Counted from the first letter of the stretch, positions 34,539 to 46,514 are shown. The stretch is DNA of 64,000 nucleotides from Streptomyces sp. NBC_00461 (GCF_036013935.1 NZ_CP107902.1:9953001-10017000), one strand, 5' to 3'. The notes: a model not told the origin generated them from the letters alone. Numbers and translations are program-made.

Positions 34539-36269
34539 TCAGATCCAGGTGTCCAGCCACATCCGGGCGTGCCACTCGGAGTACGGGATCGTCCGGCCCG
34601 TGTAGAGCGGGAAGAAGTAGATGAAGTTCCATGCGATGAGCAGCACCAGCACACCCGCGCCCACCGTGCCGATCAGCCGGCGTCGCTCGTTCGCCCCCGG
34701 CGGCCCCAGCATGGCGCCCACCATCATGGCCACGGCCAGACACAGGTACGGCACGAACGCGACGGCGTAGAACGAGAAGATCGTGCGGTCCTGGTAGTTG
34801 AACCACGGCAGATAGCCCGCGCCCACCGCGCACAGCACGGCGCCCGCGCGCCAGTCGCGGCGCAGCGCCCATCGGAACAGGAGGTAGACGAGCGCGCCGC
34901 AGGCCGCCCACCAAAGCAGCGGAGTGCCGAGCCCCAGAATCTCCTGCGAGCAGCCGGCCGCGGCGTGACAGCCGTCCTGCCCGGCCTTCGGCCCCTCGTA
35001 GTGGAACGCGACGGGCCGACCCTGGACCAGCCAGCTCCACGGGTTCGACTTGTAGCGGTGCCAGGCGTGCAGGTTGATGTTGAACTCGTAGACGGCGTGC
35101 TCGTAGTGCCACAGGCTGCGCAGGGGCGCAGGGATCCACGACCAGGTGCCGCCGCGACCGTCGGCCCAGTGCCGGTCGTAGCCCTTGTCGGACAGGAACC
35201 AACCGGTCCACGTCGCCAGATACGTCAGCACGGCCACCGGCACCAGCGACAGCACCGACCAGCCGAGGTCCTTGCGCAGCACGGACCGGTACGGATGGAA
35301 GGCCCCGGCGACCCGTCGCGCACCGACGTCCCAGAGGACGGTCAGGGCTACGAAGAAGACCAGGAAGTACAGGCCGTTCCACTTGCTGGCGGCCGCGAGG
35401 CCCAGGAAGACACCGGCAGCCAGGCGCCATGGACGCAAGCCCGTGCCCGTACCCTCGGCGGCGTCGGCGTCGGGACGCCCGAAGCCGCCGTCGGTCGTGG
35501 GCAGGGCGGCCGCGAGACGGGCCCGGGCCCAGTCGCGGTCGACGAGCAGACAGCCGAACGCCGCCAGGGCGAAGAACATGACGATGAGGTCGAGCAGGGC
35601 GGTGCGGCTCATCACGAAATGCAGGCCGTCGACCGCCAGCAGCGCTCCGGCCAGGCAGCCCAGCAGCGTCGAACGGAACAGCCGGCGCCCTATTCGGCAC
35701 AGCATGAGCACCGACAGCGTGCCCAGCAGCGCCGTCATGAACCGCCAGCCGACGGGATCCAGGCCGAACAGCCCCTCCCCGAGGGCGATCACCCACTTGC
35801 CCATGGGCGGATGCGCGACGAAGCTGCCGGGGTCCGAGAGCGGGATCACCTGAGGGTGCGCCAGGACCTGCGGGTCGGCGATCTTGCGGTCCGGCCACGT
35901 GCCCTCGTAGCCGAGCCGGAGCATCGCCCAGGCGTCCTTGGCGTAGTACGTCTCGTCGAACACGAGCGTCCGTGGCTGTCCGAGCCGCCAGAACCGGAGC
36001 GTGCCCGCGAGCACGGCGACGAGGATCGGCCCCACCCAGCCCATGGAGTTCGCGATCCGTCGGGCGAGCCGCGGACCGAGACCCATCGACTCCCAGACCC
36101 ACGTGCCCGGTCGGGGGAACGGCGGGACCAGGCGGGCCCGGGTGTCGGTCGGTGGGCCGGCCGTGTGTCCGAACCGGCGCAGTCGCCCCGCCCAGGGGGT
36201 GGGCTCGGGCCGCGCGGTCGTTCGGGCGTCTTCGTCGACGTCGGCCCGGGTGGGGGTGTCACTCGTCAC
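34539..36269 (-). CDS. pmt: Dolichyl-phosphate-mannose--protein mannosyltransferase (PMT family)
   Basis: A 576-residue polytopic membrane glycosyltransferase that O-mannosylates secreted proteins using polyprenyl-phosphate mannose. After a disordered 60-residue N-terminus, the first helix is followed by TLVFDETYYAKDAWAML, the acidic catalytic loop of GT39/PMT enzymes. About ten further helices follow, and a C-terminal loop contains FNYQDRTIFSFYAVAFVPYL. Length fits actinobacterial Pmt (500-600). The start is a GTG at 36269. It faces the GNAT gene with a 24-bp convergent gap. Secreted proteins encoded next to it could be substrates, though that is only an inference. Confidence 0.94.
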   Translation of the reverse strand: MTSDTPTRADVDEDARTTARPEPTPWAGRLRRFGHTAGPPTDTRARLVPPFPRPGTWVWESMGLGPRLARRIANSMGWVGPILVAVLAGTLRFWRLGQPRTLVFDETYYAKDAWAMLRLGYEGTWPDRKIADPQVLAHPQVIPLSDPGSFVAHPPMGKWVIALGEGLFGLDPVGWRFMTALLGTLSVLMLCRIGRRLFRSTLLGCLAGALLAVDGLHFVMSRTALLDLIVMFFALAAFGCLLVDRDWARARLAAALPTTDGGFGRPDADAAEGTGTGLRPWRLAAGVFLGLAAASKWNGLYFLVFFVALTVLWDVGARRVAGAFHPYRSVLRKDLGWSVLSLVPVAVLTYLATWTGWFLSDKGYDRHWADGRGGTWSWIPAPLRSLWHYEHAVYEFNINLHAWHRYKSNPWSWLVQGRPVAFHYEGPKAGQDGCHAAAGCSQEILGLGTPLLWWAACGALVYLLFRWALRRDWRAGAVLCAVGAGYLPWFNYQDRTIFSFYAVAFVPYLCLAVAMMVGAMLGPPGANERRRLIGTVGAGVLVLLIAWNFIYFFPLYTGRTIPYSEWHARMWLDTWI

Positions 36270-36424
36270 CGGTTCATCGTAGGGAACGCACGTGCGGGTC
36301 GTACGCCGCTCCCGGGGTGTGCGGCGCGACCCCGGTCACGTGAGTGGCGGACTTGGAGTGGATCGGGGCCGGGGCAGGGCCCCGGCCGCACCCGCGCGGC
36401 GGTCGGGGCCCTTCGCGCACCGGC

Positions 36425-37705
36425 TCAGGGGTGCGCGGTCAACTGGAACCTCTGTGCGGCCGATCCGTCACAGGCCCGCTGGGTGAGCTGAACGCCGTCG
36501 GCCGCGGTCGCGGCCGCGCTCAGGCACTTGCCACTGTGCCGCGCGACGAGGTGATAGCGGCCGCTCGGCTCCCGCACAGGCTGCCACTGCTGGTTCTGCC
36601 CGCCGGACCAGGACCACAGCTGCAGGGGCGCGCCCTCCGCCGTCGACCGGCCGGTGACGTCGACGACCTGCTGCGGATTGCCCCGAGCGGTGATCCGGAA
36701 GTAGCCGCCGTCGGTGGCGCGGAACTGGTACTGCTGTGCGCCGGTGTCGTTGCACGTGTACTGCTGGATCGCGGTCCCGTTTGCGGTTTCGGCGGAACGC
36801 GCGTCGGCACAGGTGCCGTTCGCGTCATTGCGGACGCTGTACCAGGAGGTCTCGGAGACCGGGCCGGCCGGCGGCTGGGTGCTGTCCGCACCGCCGAGCC
36901 ATCTCAGCCCGTCGAGCAGGAAGCGGTTCTGCGTCGCGCTCGCGAACGTCGAGGACAGGGTGGTGTTGGTGTTGTAGTCCATCGCGTTGTGGCCGAAGTT
37001 GGCGTACAGCATCCGGTACTTCGTGTTCGTCCACAGGATCGGGTAGTAGCCGCTGTACCAGGACTGGTTCGGGTCGGTGCCGAGCGGGAAGCTGCTCGGG
37101 TCGACCGAGGCGAGGATCTTGATGTCGGGGTTCTGTCGCAGGTCGTTCGACCAGCTGTACCACTCGCTGACGGACGAGGTGAACGTGGCCGGCAGGCTCT
37201 TCGTCGCGGGATGCGTGTGGTCCTCGACCCGTAGGACCGCGGTGGTCGGCCCCCAGGTGTTGGACTTGAAGTCGCCGCTGCCGAGGAACTGGTCGTGATA
37301 CCAGGGCCAGCTCTGCGCGTCGGTGGTGAAGGCGGAGACGTGGAAGCCCATCCAGGCCCCGCCGCCGCGCATGTAGTTCTCGAATCCGGCGCGTTGGGCG
37401 GCGGTCTGCGGCAGGTCGTCGAGGAACAGGACGACTTGGTAGCCGTTGACTCCGCCGTTCGCGAGCAGGTCCCAGTTGTTGCTCGCCGTGTAGGTGAAGC
37501 CGTTCTGCGCGGCCTGCTCGGGGAACCAGGTGTTGGCCTCGTGGACGAAGCTGATGTGCGCCGCGTCCCAGGTGCCGTTGTAGAGGGCGAGCACCTTGAA
37601 CGGCTGTGCGGCCGGGGCGGCTTGGGCGCGTGGCGCGGACAGTCCCGTCAGCAGGATCGCCAGGAGGACCAGGATGCGTACGGCGCCGGATCTGATGGCA
37701 TGCAT
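36425..37705 (-). CDS. Secreted ThuA-domain protein with ricin-type lectin
   Basis: A 426-residue exoprotein. Residues 1-29 are a Sec signal. Residues about 36-270 are a ThuA-like (trehalose-utilisation, class-I amidotransferase-like) domain: FKVLALYNGTWDAAHISFV, VVLFLDDLPQTAAQRAGFENYMRGGGAWMGFH. Residues about 285-426 form a ricin-B lectin (repeated QQYTCND, QPVREPSGRYHLVARHSGKCLS) for carbohydrate binding. ThuA domains are seen in sugar metabolism but lack a defined reaction when secreted. It lies 22 bp downstream of the beta-helix gene and likely in one operon with it and the chitinase. Confidence 0.9.
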   Translation of the reverse strand: MHAIRSGAVRILVLLAILLTGLSAPRAQAAPAAQPFKVLALYNGTWDAAHISFVHEANTWFPEQAAQNGFTYTASNNWDLLANGGVNGYQVVLFLDDLPQTAAQRAGFENYMRGGGAWMGFHVSAFTTDAQSWPWYHDQFLGSGDFKSNTWGPTTAVLRVEDHTHPATKSLPATFTSSVSEWYSWSNDLRQNPDIKILASVDPSSFPLGTDPNQSWYSGYYPILWTNTKYRMLYANFGHNAMDYNTNTTLSSTFASATQNRFLLDGLRWLGGADSTQPPAGPVSETSWYSVRNDANGTCADARSAETANGTAIQQYTCNDTGAQQYQFRATDGGYFRITARGNPQQVVDVTGRSTAEGAPLQLWSWSGGQNQQWQPVREPSGRYHLVARHSGKCLSAAATAADGVQLTQRACDGSAAQRFQLTAHP

Positions 37706-37727
37706 CGGATGAGATCTCCCGTCCGGT

Positions 37728-39944
<2,217 letters not shown>

Positions 39945-39998
39945 GGCTGTCTCCCATTGCGGGTGGGGGGTGGGAAGTGCGTACGTCCGGGGCGGAGT

Positions 39999-40982
39999 TC
40001 AGCCGGTGTACTGGGCGAAGACGCGCGTGTAGTCCCAGGCCTGCTGGCCGACGCCGGAGCAGCTGTCGGCGGGGCCGCCCGTGCACGGCCGGTCGCGGTT
40101 GGCGGACCAGAAGGTGAGCCGGGCCAGATGGTGCTGCTGGGCGTAGCCGAGGATGGTGCGGAAGTCGGCGACGGTGACCTTCTCGTTCTGGTCCGTGATC
40201 CCGTTCATGGAGGAGATGCCCATGGTCCGGTAGGCCTGGTCGTCGCCGTAGCCGTAGGCACTCCGGAGCGCGGACTTCAGCCCCTCGGCGGCCTGCTTGG
40301 TGAGCGTGCCCATGTTCTTGCCCGCCCCGCCGAAGTCGAACGGCATGACGGCCCAGGCGTCGACGGACAGCCCGGACGAGGCCGCCCGCCTGATCAGGCT
40401 CGTGTCGGGTCCGCTCTGGTCCGTGCCGATGGTGATGTACACCTTCAGCCCGGGGTTCTTCGCCTTCACGGTCTTCAGCGCGTCCACCGTGCGCTGCTGC
40501 ACGGTCGGGTTGCTGTAGGCGTCGGCCTCGATGTCGATGTCGATCGCCTTCAGGCCGTAGGCGTCGACGACCTTCTGGTACGCGCCCGCCAGTTCCCCGG
40601 AGTTGGAGCAGGAGCTCTCCAGCTTGTTGCCGCTGTAGCCGCCGAAGGAGGGGATGACGTCACCGCCGTTGCCGCGCACGGTGTTGACGGTCCGCTGGTC
40701 GACCCCGCCGGTCAGCGGTCGACTGCCGTCCCACTGCGGATTGCAGTGTCCGTTGCTGAGGACGAAGGCGAGCGTGAACCACTTGACGCCGGTGGCGTTG
40801 GTCACGGTGGTGGGATCGGGCGGGCTGCCCCAGCCGTTGTAGAGGTATGGCGCGACGGCCATCGGGGCGGGCGCGGCGGCCCCTGCGGGCGAGACGGCGA
40901 GGGCACTGGCGGACAGGGCGCACAGGGCTATGGCGATGCCGCCGCGCAACACGCTGGTGCGGGTGGGGGGTTGGGCGTTCAT
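39999..40982 (-). CDS. Secreted GH18 chitinase
   Basis: A 327-residue chitinase with a Sec signal (residues 1-35). The GH18 catalytic motif DxDxE is present as AIDIDIEAD (about residue 165), with the expected SFGGYSGNK loop earlier and MPFDFGGAGKNMG after. No carbohydrate-binding module is attached. It hydrolyses chitin into oligomers. Downstream, in the same direction, are the ricin/beta-helix and ThuA/ricin genes, so a three-gene secreted polysaccharide unit is likely. A GGTCTnnACCA box typical of chitin-responsive promoters lies about 115 bp upstream. Confidence 0.95.
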   Translation of the reverse strand: MNAQPPTRTSVLRGGIAIALCALSASALAVSPAGAAAPAPMAVAPYLYNGWGSPPDPTTVTNATGVKWFTLAFVLSNGHCNPQWDGSRPLTGGVDQRTVNTVRGNGGDVIPSFGGYSGNKLESSCSNSGELAGAYQKVVDAYGLKAIDIDIEADAYSNPTVQQRTVDALKTVKAKNPGLKVYITIGTDQSGPDTSLIRRAASSGLSVDAWAVMPFDFGGAGKNMGTLTKQAAEGLKSALRSAYGYGDDQAYRTMGISSMNGITDQNEKVTVADFRTILGYAQQHHLARLTFWSANRDRPCTGGPADSCSGVGQQAWDYTRVFAQYTG

Positions 40983-41094
40983 GAGGGGGGATCACAGCCT
41001 TTCGTCGGCCGCGGACGGTGGGGGTGGAGGCAGCACGCCCCGTTCACATGACTGAACTTGGGGCGTACTCGTGAAGCGGTGTGACCGGGAACCT

Positions 41095-41110
41095 AAAGGT
41101 CTGAACCAAA
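41095..41110. promoter_or_regulatory. DasR-like (dre) box upstream of chitinase
   Basis: AAAGGTCTGAACCAAA matches the dre consensus ACTGGTCTAGACCACT at 10 of 16 positions, with the core GGTCT..ACCA intact. DasR controls chitinase genes in streptomycetes (established). It lies 113-128 bp upstream of the chitinase ATG. Confidence 0.55.
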
Positions 41111-41116
41111 CACGTC

Positions 41117-41157
41117 AAGAGATGAAGCCGCAGTGACACGAGTCCGCTTCATCTCTT
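41117..41157. repeat. 12-bp perfect inverted repeat upstream of chitinase
   Basis: AAGAGATGAAGC (41117-41128) and GCTTCATCTCTT (41146-41157) are perfect arms with a 17-nt spacer. It is AT-richer than its surroundings and lies between the lipoprotein terminator and the dre-like box. It could be a second terminator for the lipoprotein message or a regulator site for the chitinase. Confidence 0.6.
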
Positions 41158-41165
41158 CAAGAAAT

Positions 41166-41205
41166 GAGCGGTGGCGGGACCCCTTCATCGGAGTCCCGCC
41201 ACCGC
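41166..41205 (-). terminator. Hairpin terminator of lipoprotein gene
   Basis: AGCGGTGGCGGGAC (41166-41179) pairs perfectly with GTCCCGCCACCGCT (41192-41205), a 14-bp stem with a 12-nt loop, 34 bp after the lipoprotein stop. On that strand CATTTCTT follows, a partial T-tract. Confidence 0.8.
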
Positions 41206-41238
41206 TTTCGTTGTATCGATCCGCCTGCCCCTGAACCG

Positions 41239-41925
41239 CTACGCCGTGCGAAGGGTCCGCTTCGCCAGCTCGAACGCGGGGAGCATCGCCCGGTGTTCCC
41301 CGTCGTCCAGCCCTCCGAGGTGCAGGACGACCGGTCCGCGCGCGGTGGTGACGGCGAGGGCGTGCTCCTGCTTGGTCTCGTCCAGGAGCTCGCTCGTGTA
41401 CTGGTACTCCACCTCGACGCCGTCGAGGTCGCCCGCCGTGAAGGTGCGGTACTCAGCCCTGCTCGCACCGTCCTCGGCCGCCACGAAGGCCTTCAGTACG
41501 GTGCGTGCGTCGTCGGCGCCCGGTTCGCCGGTCCAGACGCGGAGGAAGCCGATGTTGCCCGCGGGCTTGGCGTCGACCTCACACGCCGCCGTGACCGGGC
41601 CCTGGCGGAGGAGAGCGGCCGCGATGTCGGAGCCGAGGTCGCCGGAGTCCCCCGTACCGTCGCCCGAGGCTGCCTCGGCATCGACGGCCTTCGCCTTCCA
41701 GTTCCTGGCGATGTCGAAGGTGACGGGCAGTTCGCAGGCCGAGCCCGGCGCCCCGATCGTCGTACCCCTCTCGGCGGCTTTCGCGCCTGGGCCGGACGAG
41801 TCCGCCGTCGCCGGTGTGCTCGCCCGTGTCCCCCCGCCCGACGTCTCGGCACAGCCTGTCAACACCCCGGCCAGCAAGGCCGCATGGACCAGCCTCAGCC
41901 GTGTGTTCCCCGCCCCGACCGGCAT
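41239..41925 (-). CDS. Lipoprotein, unknown function
   Basis: A 228-residue exported lipoprotein. The start ATG at 41925 follows gagagga; a signal ending in the lipobox LLAGVLTGC places the lipidated Cys near residue 24. A Ser/Thr/Pro-rich linker leads to a globular domain (about 65-228): CELPVTFDIARNWKAKAV, GFLRVWTGEPG, VEVEYQYTSELLDETKQEHALAV. It resembles streptomycete lipoproteins of unknown role. It is divergent from the mycothiol-dependent enzyme gene with a 74-bp gap. Confidence 0.88.
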   Translation of the reverse strand: MPVGAGNTRLRLVHAALLAGVLTGCAETSGGGTRASTPATADSSGPGAKAAERGTTIGAPGSACELPVTFDIARNWKAKAVDAEAASGDGTGDSGDLGSDIAAALLRQGPVTAACEVDAKPAGNIGFLRVWTGEPGADDARTVLKAFVAAEDGASRAEYRTFTAGDLDGVEVEYQYTSELLDETKQEHALAVTTARGPVVLHLGGLDDGEHRAMLPAFELAKRTLRTA

Positions 41926-41999
41926 GTGCCGTCTCCTCTCGATCAGGCAGGACACGATATCCGAGCGCCGGCGGAGGGCCCCGCTGGCAGGATGGGCGG

Positions 42000-42788
42000 G
42001 TGGCCTCGCTGACCTTCGACGACTACTGTCACGCAATCGTCTCCCAGACCGACCTGCTCAGAAGCCGGATCCGAGGGGCCGACACGGCCACTCCGGTGTC
42101 CACCTGCCCGGGCTGGGACCTCGGCCGGCTGCTGCGGCACGTGGGCGGAGACCATCGATGGGCCGAAGAGGTCGTACGGACGAGGGCCGTCGAACCCGTC
42201 CCCGGCGACGGCGTCGACGATCCCGCCGCATACGCGCATGTGGGCGACGACGAGCCGGCCGACTGGCTCGGCGCAGGAGCCGCTCGGCTCAGTGCGACTC
42301 TGCGCGGTGCCGGGCCCGTTGCGCAGGTCTGGACGCCGGCCCACGAACAGTCGACGGCGTTGTTCTGGGCCCGGAGGATGACCCACGAGACCGCCGTCCA
42401 CCGCGCCGACGCCGCACTGGCGACCGGCGCCGAGTTCCCGCTCGACGACCGCATCGCGGTCGACGCGGTGGAGGAGTGGCTGGAGTTCTCGACCGTCCCC
42501 GAGGCCTACGAACCCGGACCGCAAGCACCCGGCCTGCTCGGTGCACGCCGTACGCTGCGGTTCCAGGCACCGGGCAGCGGCGACTGGCTGGTCGACCTGA
42601 CCGGCGACCGGCCGGCCTGGAGGCCGTGGTCCGCGGAGGCCGCGGAGGCCACCGTGACCGTACGCGGACCGGTGACGGACCTGCTTCTGTTCCTCTATCG
42701 CCGCCCCGCGCCTGCCGTCGAGACCCGAGGCGACACGGAACTGCTCGAACTGTGGCTCACGCGCACCGGGTTCTGGCTGGAGGCGTAG
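42000..42788 (+). CDS. Maleylpyruvate isomerase family mycothiol-dependent enzyme
   Basis: A 262-residue protein of the DinB-like, mycothiol-dependent maleylpyruvate-isomerase family. The N-terminal four-helix bundle carries metal-type histidines in LLRHVGGDHRWAEEVV and MTHETAVHRADA, and the Trp/Pro-rich PVSTCPGWDLGRL is characteristic. A C-terminal lipocalin-like or SCP2-like domain follows. Members may use mycothiol as a cofactor; the reaction is not known here. The GTG start at 42000 lies six bases after ggcagga. Confidence 0.88.
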   Translation: MASLTFDDYCHAIVSQTDLLRSRIRGADTATPVSTCPGWDLGRLLRHVGGDHRWAEEVVRTRAVEPVPGDGVDDPAAYAHVGDDEPADWLGAGAARLSATLRGAGPVAQVWTPAHEQSTALFWARRMTHETAVHRADAALATGAEFPLDDRIAVDAVEEWLEFSTVPEAYEPGPQAPGLLGARRTLRFQAPGSGDWLVDLTGDRPAWRPWSAEAAEATVTVRGPVTDLLLFLYRRPAPAVETRGDTELLELWLTRTGFWLEA

Positions 42789-42982
42789 AAGGCGCGGAAC
42801 GCTGACGGCAGTTGTGGTCGGACGATCATGGGACGCCTGGATACGGGCGTGGCGCAGGACACGCGGCAGGGCGGATTGCCCGAGGTGCGCGGCTGGCCAG
42901 GATAAGGCTCGCCTCGCGGACGCGCCCCACGAGCAAGTGATCCGCATCTCGGCGGCACCGCCACGATCCTGCCCACTCGGGT

Positions 42983-43798
42983 TCAGCCGGCGACAACTCC
43001 TGCCTTACGGCCCCGTACCGCCCAGGCGCGCGCCCGCAGTGCGATCGTGCCGTCCGGGTGAACCGGCACCCGCTCGCGCAACGCCTCCCGCAGCCGGTCC
43101 CGGGCTGTCGGGGCGAGCGAGGCCACATAGCCGGGTGCGGGGCCCTGGCCGGCCAGGAACGGATCCCACAGGTCGGCGAAGTCGGTGAAGAGGGTGGGGA
43201 CTTCGACGGGGGTGACCTCCACGTCGACCAGGTCGGCCTCGCTCCACAGCCGTCGTAGCGGGGCCGGGTGGCAGAGCGGGAATCGGTGGCCCTCGTCCAG
43301 CGCCGCCCCCGACGTCGGATCGACCGTCGTCACGGCGTCCCAGAAGTGCCGTAGGAACTCCATGCGTTCGGCGTAGTCCCATACGTATGCGGCGACCAGC
43401 CCGCCCGGCGTCACCACGCGCGCGGCCTCGGCGACCGCGGCGCCGGGCGCGGGGAGGAAGTTCAGGACCAGCCCGCTGACGGCCACGTCCACCGCGCCGT
43501 TGCGCACCGGCAGAGCCAGCGCGTCAGCTGTCGCGAAGTGGGTCGGCGGGGACGTGGCCGCGCGGGCCGCCGCCACGAATCCCGCGGACCGCTCCACGCC
43601 GAGCAGCGTCCGCGGCCGGCAGCGAGTCGCCACCGCCGCGGTCAACGCGCCGCAACCGCAGCCGATGTCCAGCCAGCGCGCCCCCGGCCCGCAGCCCAGC
43701 CAGGTCAGGAACCGGTCGGCGACCACTCGGCTCCATCGCCCCATGTACCGCTCGTAGGCGATCCCGGCGGTCCACACGTCGAAGTCCCGTTCGGCCAC
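42983..43798 (-). CDS. Class I SAM-dependent methyltransferase
   Basis: A 271-residue methyltransferase (Methyltransf_11/UbiE-like). SAM motif I is [17 protein letters not shown] (about residue 40), the acidic loop is [11 protein letters not shown], and post-motifs are [28 protein letters not shown] and [18 protein letters not shown]. Substrate unknown. The start is a GTG at 43798; an open frame extends far upstream on this strand but is antisense to the DUF1996 gene and not coding. It is unrelated to the graspetide locus 28 kb away. Confidence 0.9.
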   Translation of the reverse strand: MAERDFDVWTAGIAYERYMGRWSRVVADRFLTWLGCGPGARWLDIGCGCGALTAAVATRCRPRTLLGVERSAGFVAAARAATSPPTHFATADALALPVRNGAVDVAVSGLVLNFLPAPGAAVAEAARVVTPGGLVAAYVWDYAERMEFLRHFWDAVTTVDPTSGAALDEGHRFPLCHPAPLRRLWSEADLVDVEVTPVEVPTLFTDFADLWDPFLAGQGPAPGYVASLAPTARDRLREALRERVPVHPDGTIALRARAWAVRGRKAGVVAG

Positions 43799-43969
43799 GA
43801 TTCCACTGTGCCGCGCGGCCCGAGACCGCGCCACGCGTGGGCGCTCGGGGGCACGCGCTTTCTGAGAGGTTCCTATGAATCTGTGAGGCGGCTGAACACA
43901 CCGGTGGCGCCGTCCGTATGTGGCGAGGGATTTGTATGCCCGACCGCCGTGATCCGTAGGAGAACTCTC

Positions 43970-46075
43970 GTGGGACGCAACACGCGCAGACGCCCGACAG
44001 GCCCACGCCGCGCAACCTTTGCGGCATTCGCGCTGATGCTGGGCGGAGGCGGGTTGGTGGCGGCCAATGTCTACGCCTCGGCGACGGAAGGCGGTTCGGG
44101 TACGGAGGGAGCGCAGACGCGCAGCGCCGCCGGCACCATCGACTGCCCTGACGTCGGCAGCAAGTTGACGCAGGTCCCGGACCAGGCACGGGGCGACGTC
44201 GACAAGGAACTCGCCTCGATGGACCAGCAGATAGCCGAGGCCTACCAGCGGCTGCAGGCGGCGACGCCGGAGCAGCGCCAGGACGGTGACTACACCGACG
44301 ACACGGTCATGAAGCCGCTGAAGGAGAAGCGGAGCGAGAGCCTCGACCGCATCGGCGACGCGATGGACCAGGCCGGCCGGCGTCCCGACGGGCTCGACTC
44401 CATGGCGGACTGCTCGATGCGGGCCTGGAACAACCAGAACGGCGGCCAGAACGGTGGCCAGGACGCGGGTGGTTCCCAGAACGGCCAGCAGCAGGGGCAG
44501 GGCGGCCAGCAGAACGGGGACGGCCAGCAGAACGGCGGTGGCCAGCAGGGTGGCAACGGCGGCCAGGCCGGCAACGGGCCGGTTGCTGCGGACTACCAGG
44601 ACATCAACACCGTCCAGCCCAACTCCTCGGCGCCGGACCTGAATTCGTTCGCCTCGAAGGGCACCTTCACCACCAGCTGCGGCGTGAACGCGGGCGGTCT
44701 GTTCAACTCCGACAACGTGATCGTCGCCCCTGGTGTCACCAACGGCGCGCACCACTTCCACGACTACGTCGGCAACCAGTCCAACAACGCCTTCGCCAGC
44801 GACGACGACCTCGCCAAGGCCGACACGAGCTGCGAGAACCCCGGCGACAAGTCCACGTACTACTGGCCGGTGGTGCGCCTGCAGAACGGCAGCCAGGAGC
44901 AGGACGCCGACAAGCCCGGCGGCGGGATCGAGGGCAACGCCGGTGAGATCGTCACGCCCAAGCAGGTCACGCTGACGTTCATCGGCAACCAGCGCAGCCA
45001 GGTCACGGAGATGCCCCGACTGCTGCGCATCATCACCGGCGACGCCAAGGCGTTCGTCAACGGCCCGGGCAACGCCAACGCCTCGTGGAGCTGCACCGGG
45101 TTCGAGGACCGGCAGCTCAAGGACAAGTACCCGCTGTGCCCGCAGGGCAGTGACGTGGTCCGCACCTTCAAGTTCCAGAGCTGCTGGGACGGCCGCAACA
45201 TCGACAGCGCCAACCACCGCACCCACGTGGCCTTCGAGGACGCCGCCGGCAACTGCTCGAACGGCTTCAAGGCCATCCCGCAGCTGGTCCAGCGCATCGT
45301 CTACGACGTCAAGGCGCCGAGTCTGCAGGACGGCGGCCGTACGACCCCGCTGTTCGCGGTGGACTCCTTCCCGGAGCAGCTGCACAAGCCGGTCACCGAT
45401 CACGGCGACTTCATCAACGTGTTCGACGAGAACCTCATGAAGGAGGTCGTGTCCTGCATCAACGGCGGCCGTGCGTGCGGTGCCGGCACGAACGAGGACC
45501 CGGGTTCGGACGACGGAGCGACCCAGCAGCCGACTGACAAGCCGACTGACAAGCCGACTGACAAGCCGACCGAGAAGCCGACCGACCAGCCCACCGCTCA
45601 GCCCACCGAGGACCCCACCACGCCGCCCGCCGGTGACGACAACGGGAACTCGGGCAACGGGAACTCGGGCAACGGCAATTCGGGCGACGGGTCGGGCAAG
45701 GGCAACTCCGGCAACGGGTCGGGCGACCAGACCGCGCAGCCCACGACCGCCGCGCCGGAGACCACACAGCCGGCGGGCGACGACGCGCCCACGCTGTCGA
45801 GCACGACGGAACCCCGCGTCTACGCGTCGTCCAAGGCATCCCGGAGCGCCGCGGGCGCGCCGCAACAGGGCGCCTCGTCCGACGACAGCTCCACCCAGGC
45901 CCAGGCGGCAGGCGGGAACGACGACGCTTCCGCCGCCGGCCAGACCGAACCGCAGGCGGTCCAGGGCGGGCTGGCGGAGACCGGCACGACCCTGTGGCCC
46001 GCCCTGGCCGGCACGGTCCTGCTGGTCGCAGGTCTGTTCCTGCTCACCCGCACACGGCGCCGTTACGTGCGCTGA
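43970..46075 (+). CDS. Cell-wall-anchored DUF1996 protein with LAETG sorting signal
   Basis: A 701-residue secreted protein. Residues 1-40 are a signal (GTG start at 43970 behind taggaga). A helical region (about 55-135) and a Gly/Asn/Gln repeat region (about 150-205) precede the DUF1996 domain (about 215-485): [51 protein letters not shown] Thr/Pro and Gly/Asn/Ser repeat stalk follows (about 495-600). The C-terminus has LAETG (about 668-672), a hydrophobic helix and RTRRRYVR, a sortase-E-type anchor. DUF1996 proteins are thought to act on polysaccharides, but the reaction is unknown to me. Confidence 0.9.
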   Translation: MGRNTRRRPTGPRRATFAAFALMLGGGGLVAANVYASATEGGSGTEGAQTRSAAGTIDCPDVGSKLTQVPDQARGDVDKELASMDQQIAEAYQRLQAATPEQRQDGDYTDDTVMKPLKEKRSESLDRIGDAMDQAGRRPDGLDSMADCSMRAWNNQNGGQNGGQDAGGSQNGQQQGQGGQQNGDGQQNGGGQQGGNGGQAGNGPVAADYQDINTVQPNSSAPDLNSFASKGTFTTSCGVNAGGLFNSDNVIVAPGVTNGAHHFHDYVGNQSNNAFASDDDLAKADTSCENPGDKSTYYWPVVRLQNGSQEQDADKPGGGIEGNAGEIVTPKQVTLTFIGNQRSQVTEMPRLLRIITGDAKAFVNGPGNANASWSCTGFEDRQLKDKYPLCPQGSDVVRTFKFQSCWDGRNIDSANHRTHVAFEDAAGNCSNGFKAIPQLVQRIVYDVKAPSLQDGGRTTPLFAVDSFPEQLHKPVTDHGDFINVFDENLMKEVVSCINGGRACGAGTNEDPGSDDGATQQPTDKPTDKPTDKPTEKPTDQPTAQPTEDPTTPPAGDDNGNSGNGNSGNGNSGDGSGKGNSGNGSGDQTAQPTTAAPETTQPAGDDAPTLSSTTEPRVYASSKASRSAAGAPQQGASSDDSSTQAQAAGGNDDASAAGQTEPQAVQGGLAETGTTLWPALAGTVLLVAGLFLLTRTRRRYVR
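45530..45589 (+). repeat. 12-bp tandem repeats in DUF1996 stalk
   Basis: CCGACTGACAAG occurs three times in perfect tandem (45530-45565), followed by two diverged copies to 45589, encoding the four-residue unit PTDK. The identity at DNA level suggests recent expansion by slippage. It lengthens the wall-spanning stalk. Confidence 0.8.
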
Positions 46076-46146
46076 CGCGAAGGGGCGCTCGGACCAACCT
46101 CCCGGTCCGGGCGCCCGTCCGCGTTCGGGCCTGCCCGCGCGAGGCC

Positions 46147-46443
46147 CTACCGCTCGGACCGGCGGCTCGTGTGCTCGGAGCGTCTGACCCTCTCGCTGAC
46201 GTCGGCCTCGACCTCGTTGCGAGGTGTTCCCGTTTCCTTCGCGTACTCGGTGACCGAGGTCTGTGCCTCGCGGGCCAGATCCCGCCAGGCACGCAAGGCG
46301 GTCTCGTACGTGTCGGTCTGCTGTCCGGGCCAGCCGCCCTGCTGGGTCGGGGGGCCGTACGAGCGGCGCAGCTCCTCGACCCTGTGGTGCGCCTGGTCGG
46401 CTGCGCGCTGCTTCTCCACCAGCTCGTCGAAATGATGTGTCAC
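46147..46443 (-). CDS. Small hydrophilic hypothetical protein
   Basis: A 98-residue soluble protein, largely charged helices: THHFDELVEKQRAADQAHHRVEELR, then a Gly/Gln/Pro linker and AWRDLAREAQTSVTEYAKETG. The C-terminus is very basic. No family recognised. The start is a GTG at 46443 near a relatively AT-rich upstream stretch (about 46440-46480). It converges with the DUF1996 gene. Confidence 0.65.
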   Translation of the reverse strand: MTHHFDELVEKQRAADQAHHRVEELRRSYGPPTQQGGWPGQQTDTYETALRAWRDLAREAQTSVTEYAKETGTPRNEVEADVSERVRRSEHTSRRSER

Positions 46444-46514
46444 GCAAATGGAGCATATGCGGGCATTTGCGATTTCGCACGCCGGGCCGAGGCCGCAGCC
46501 TGAGCGGATGAGCC

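Noticed and set aside
42983..43798. Methyltransferase considered as the missing graspetide tgmC
   Set aside because: It is 28 kb away, has UbiE-like motifs rather than the PIMT-like type, and no shared regulation is visible.
44430..44580. Repetitive stretch considered as CRISPR or noncoding repeat
   Set aside because: The repeats are in frame and encode a Gly/Asn/Gln-rich linker; there are no constant repeats with unique spacers.
43799..46480. Very long open frame on the minus strand continuing upstream of the methyltransferase
   Set aside because: It is antisense to the well-supported DUF1996 gene; its low-complexity Val/Leu/Arg-rich translation is a GC-bias shadow.
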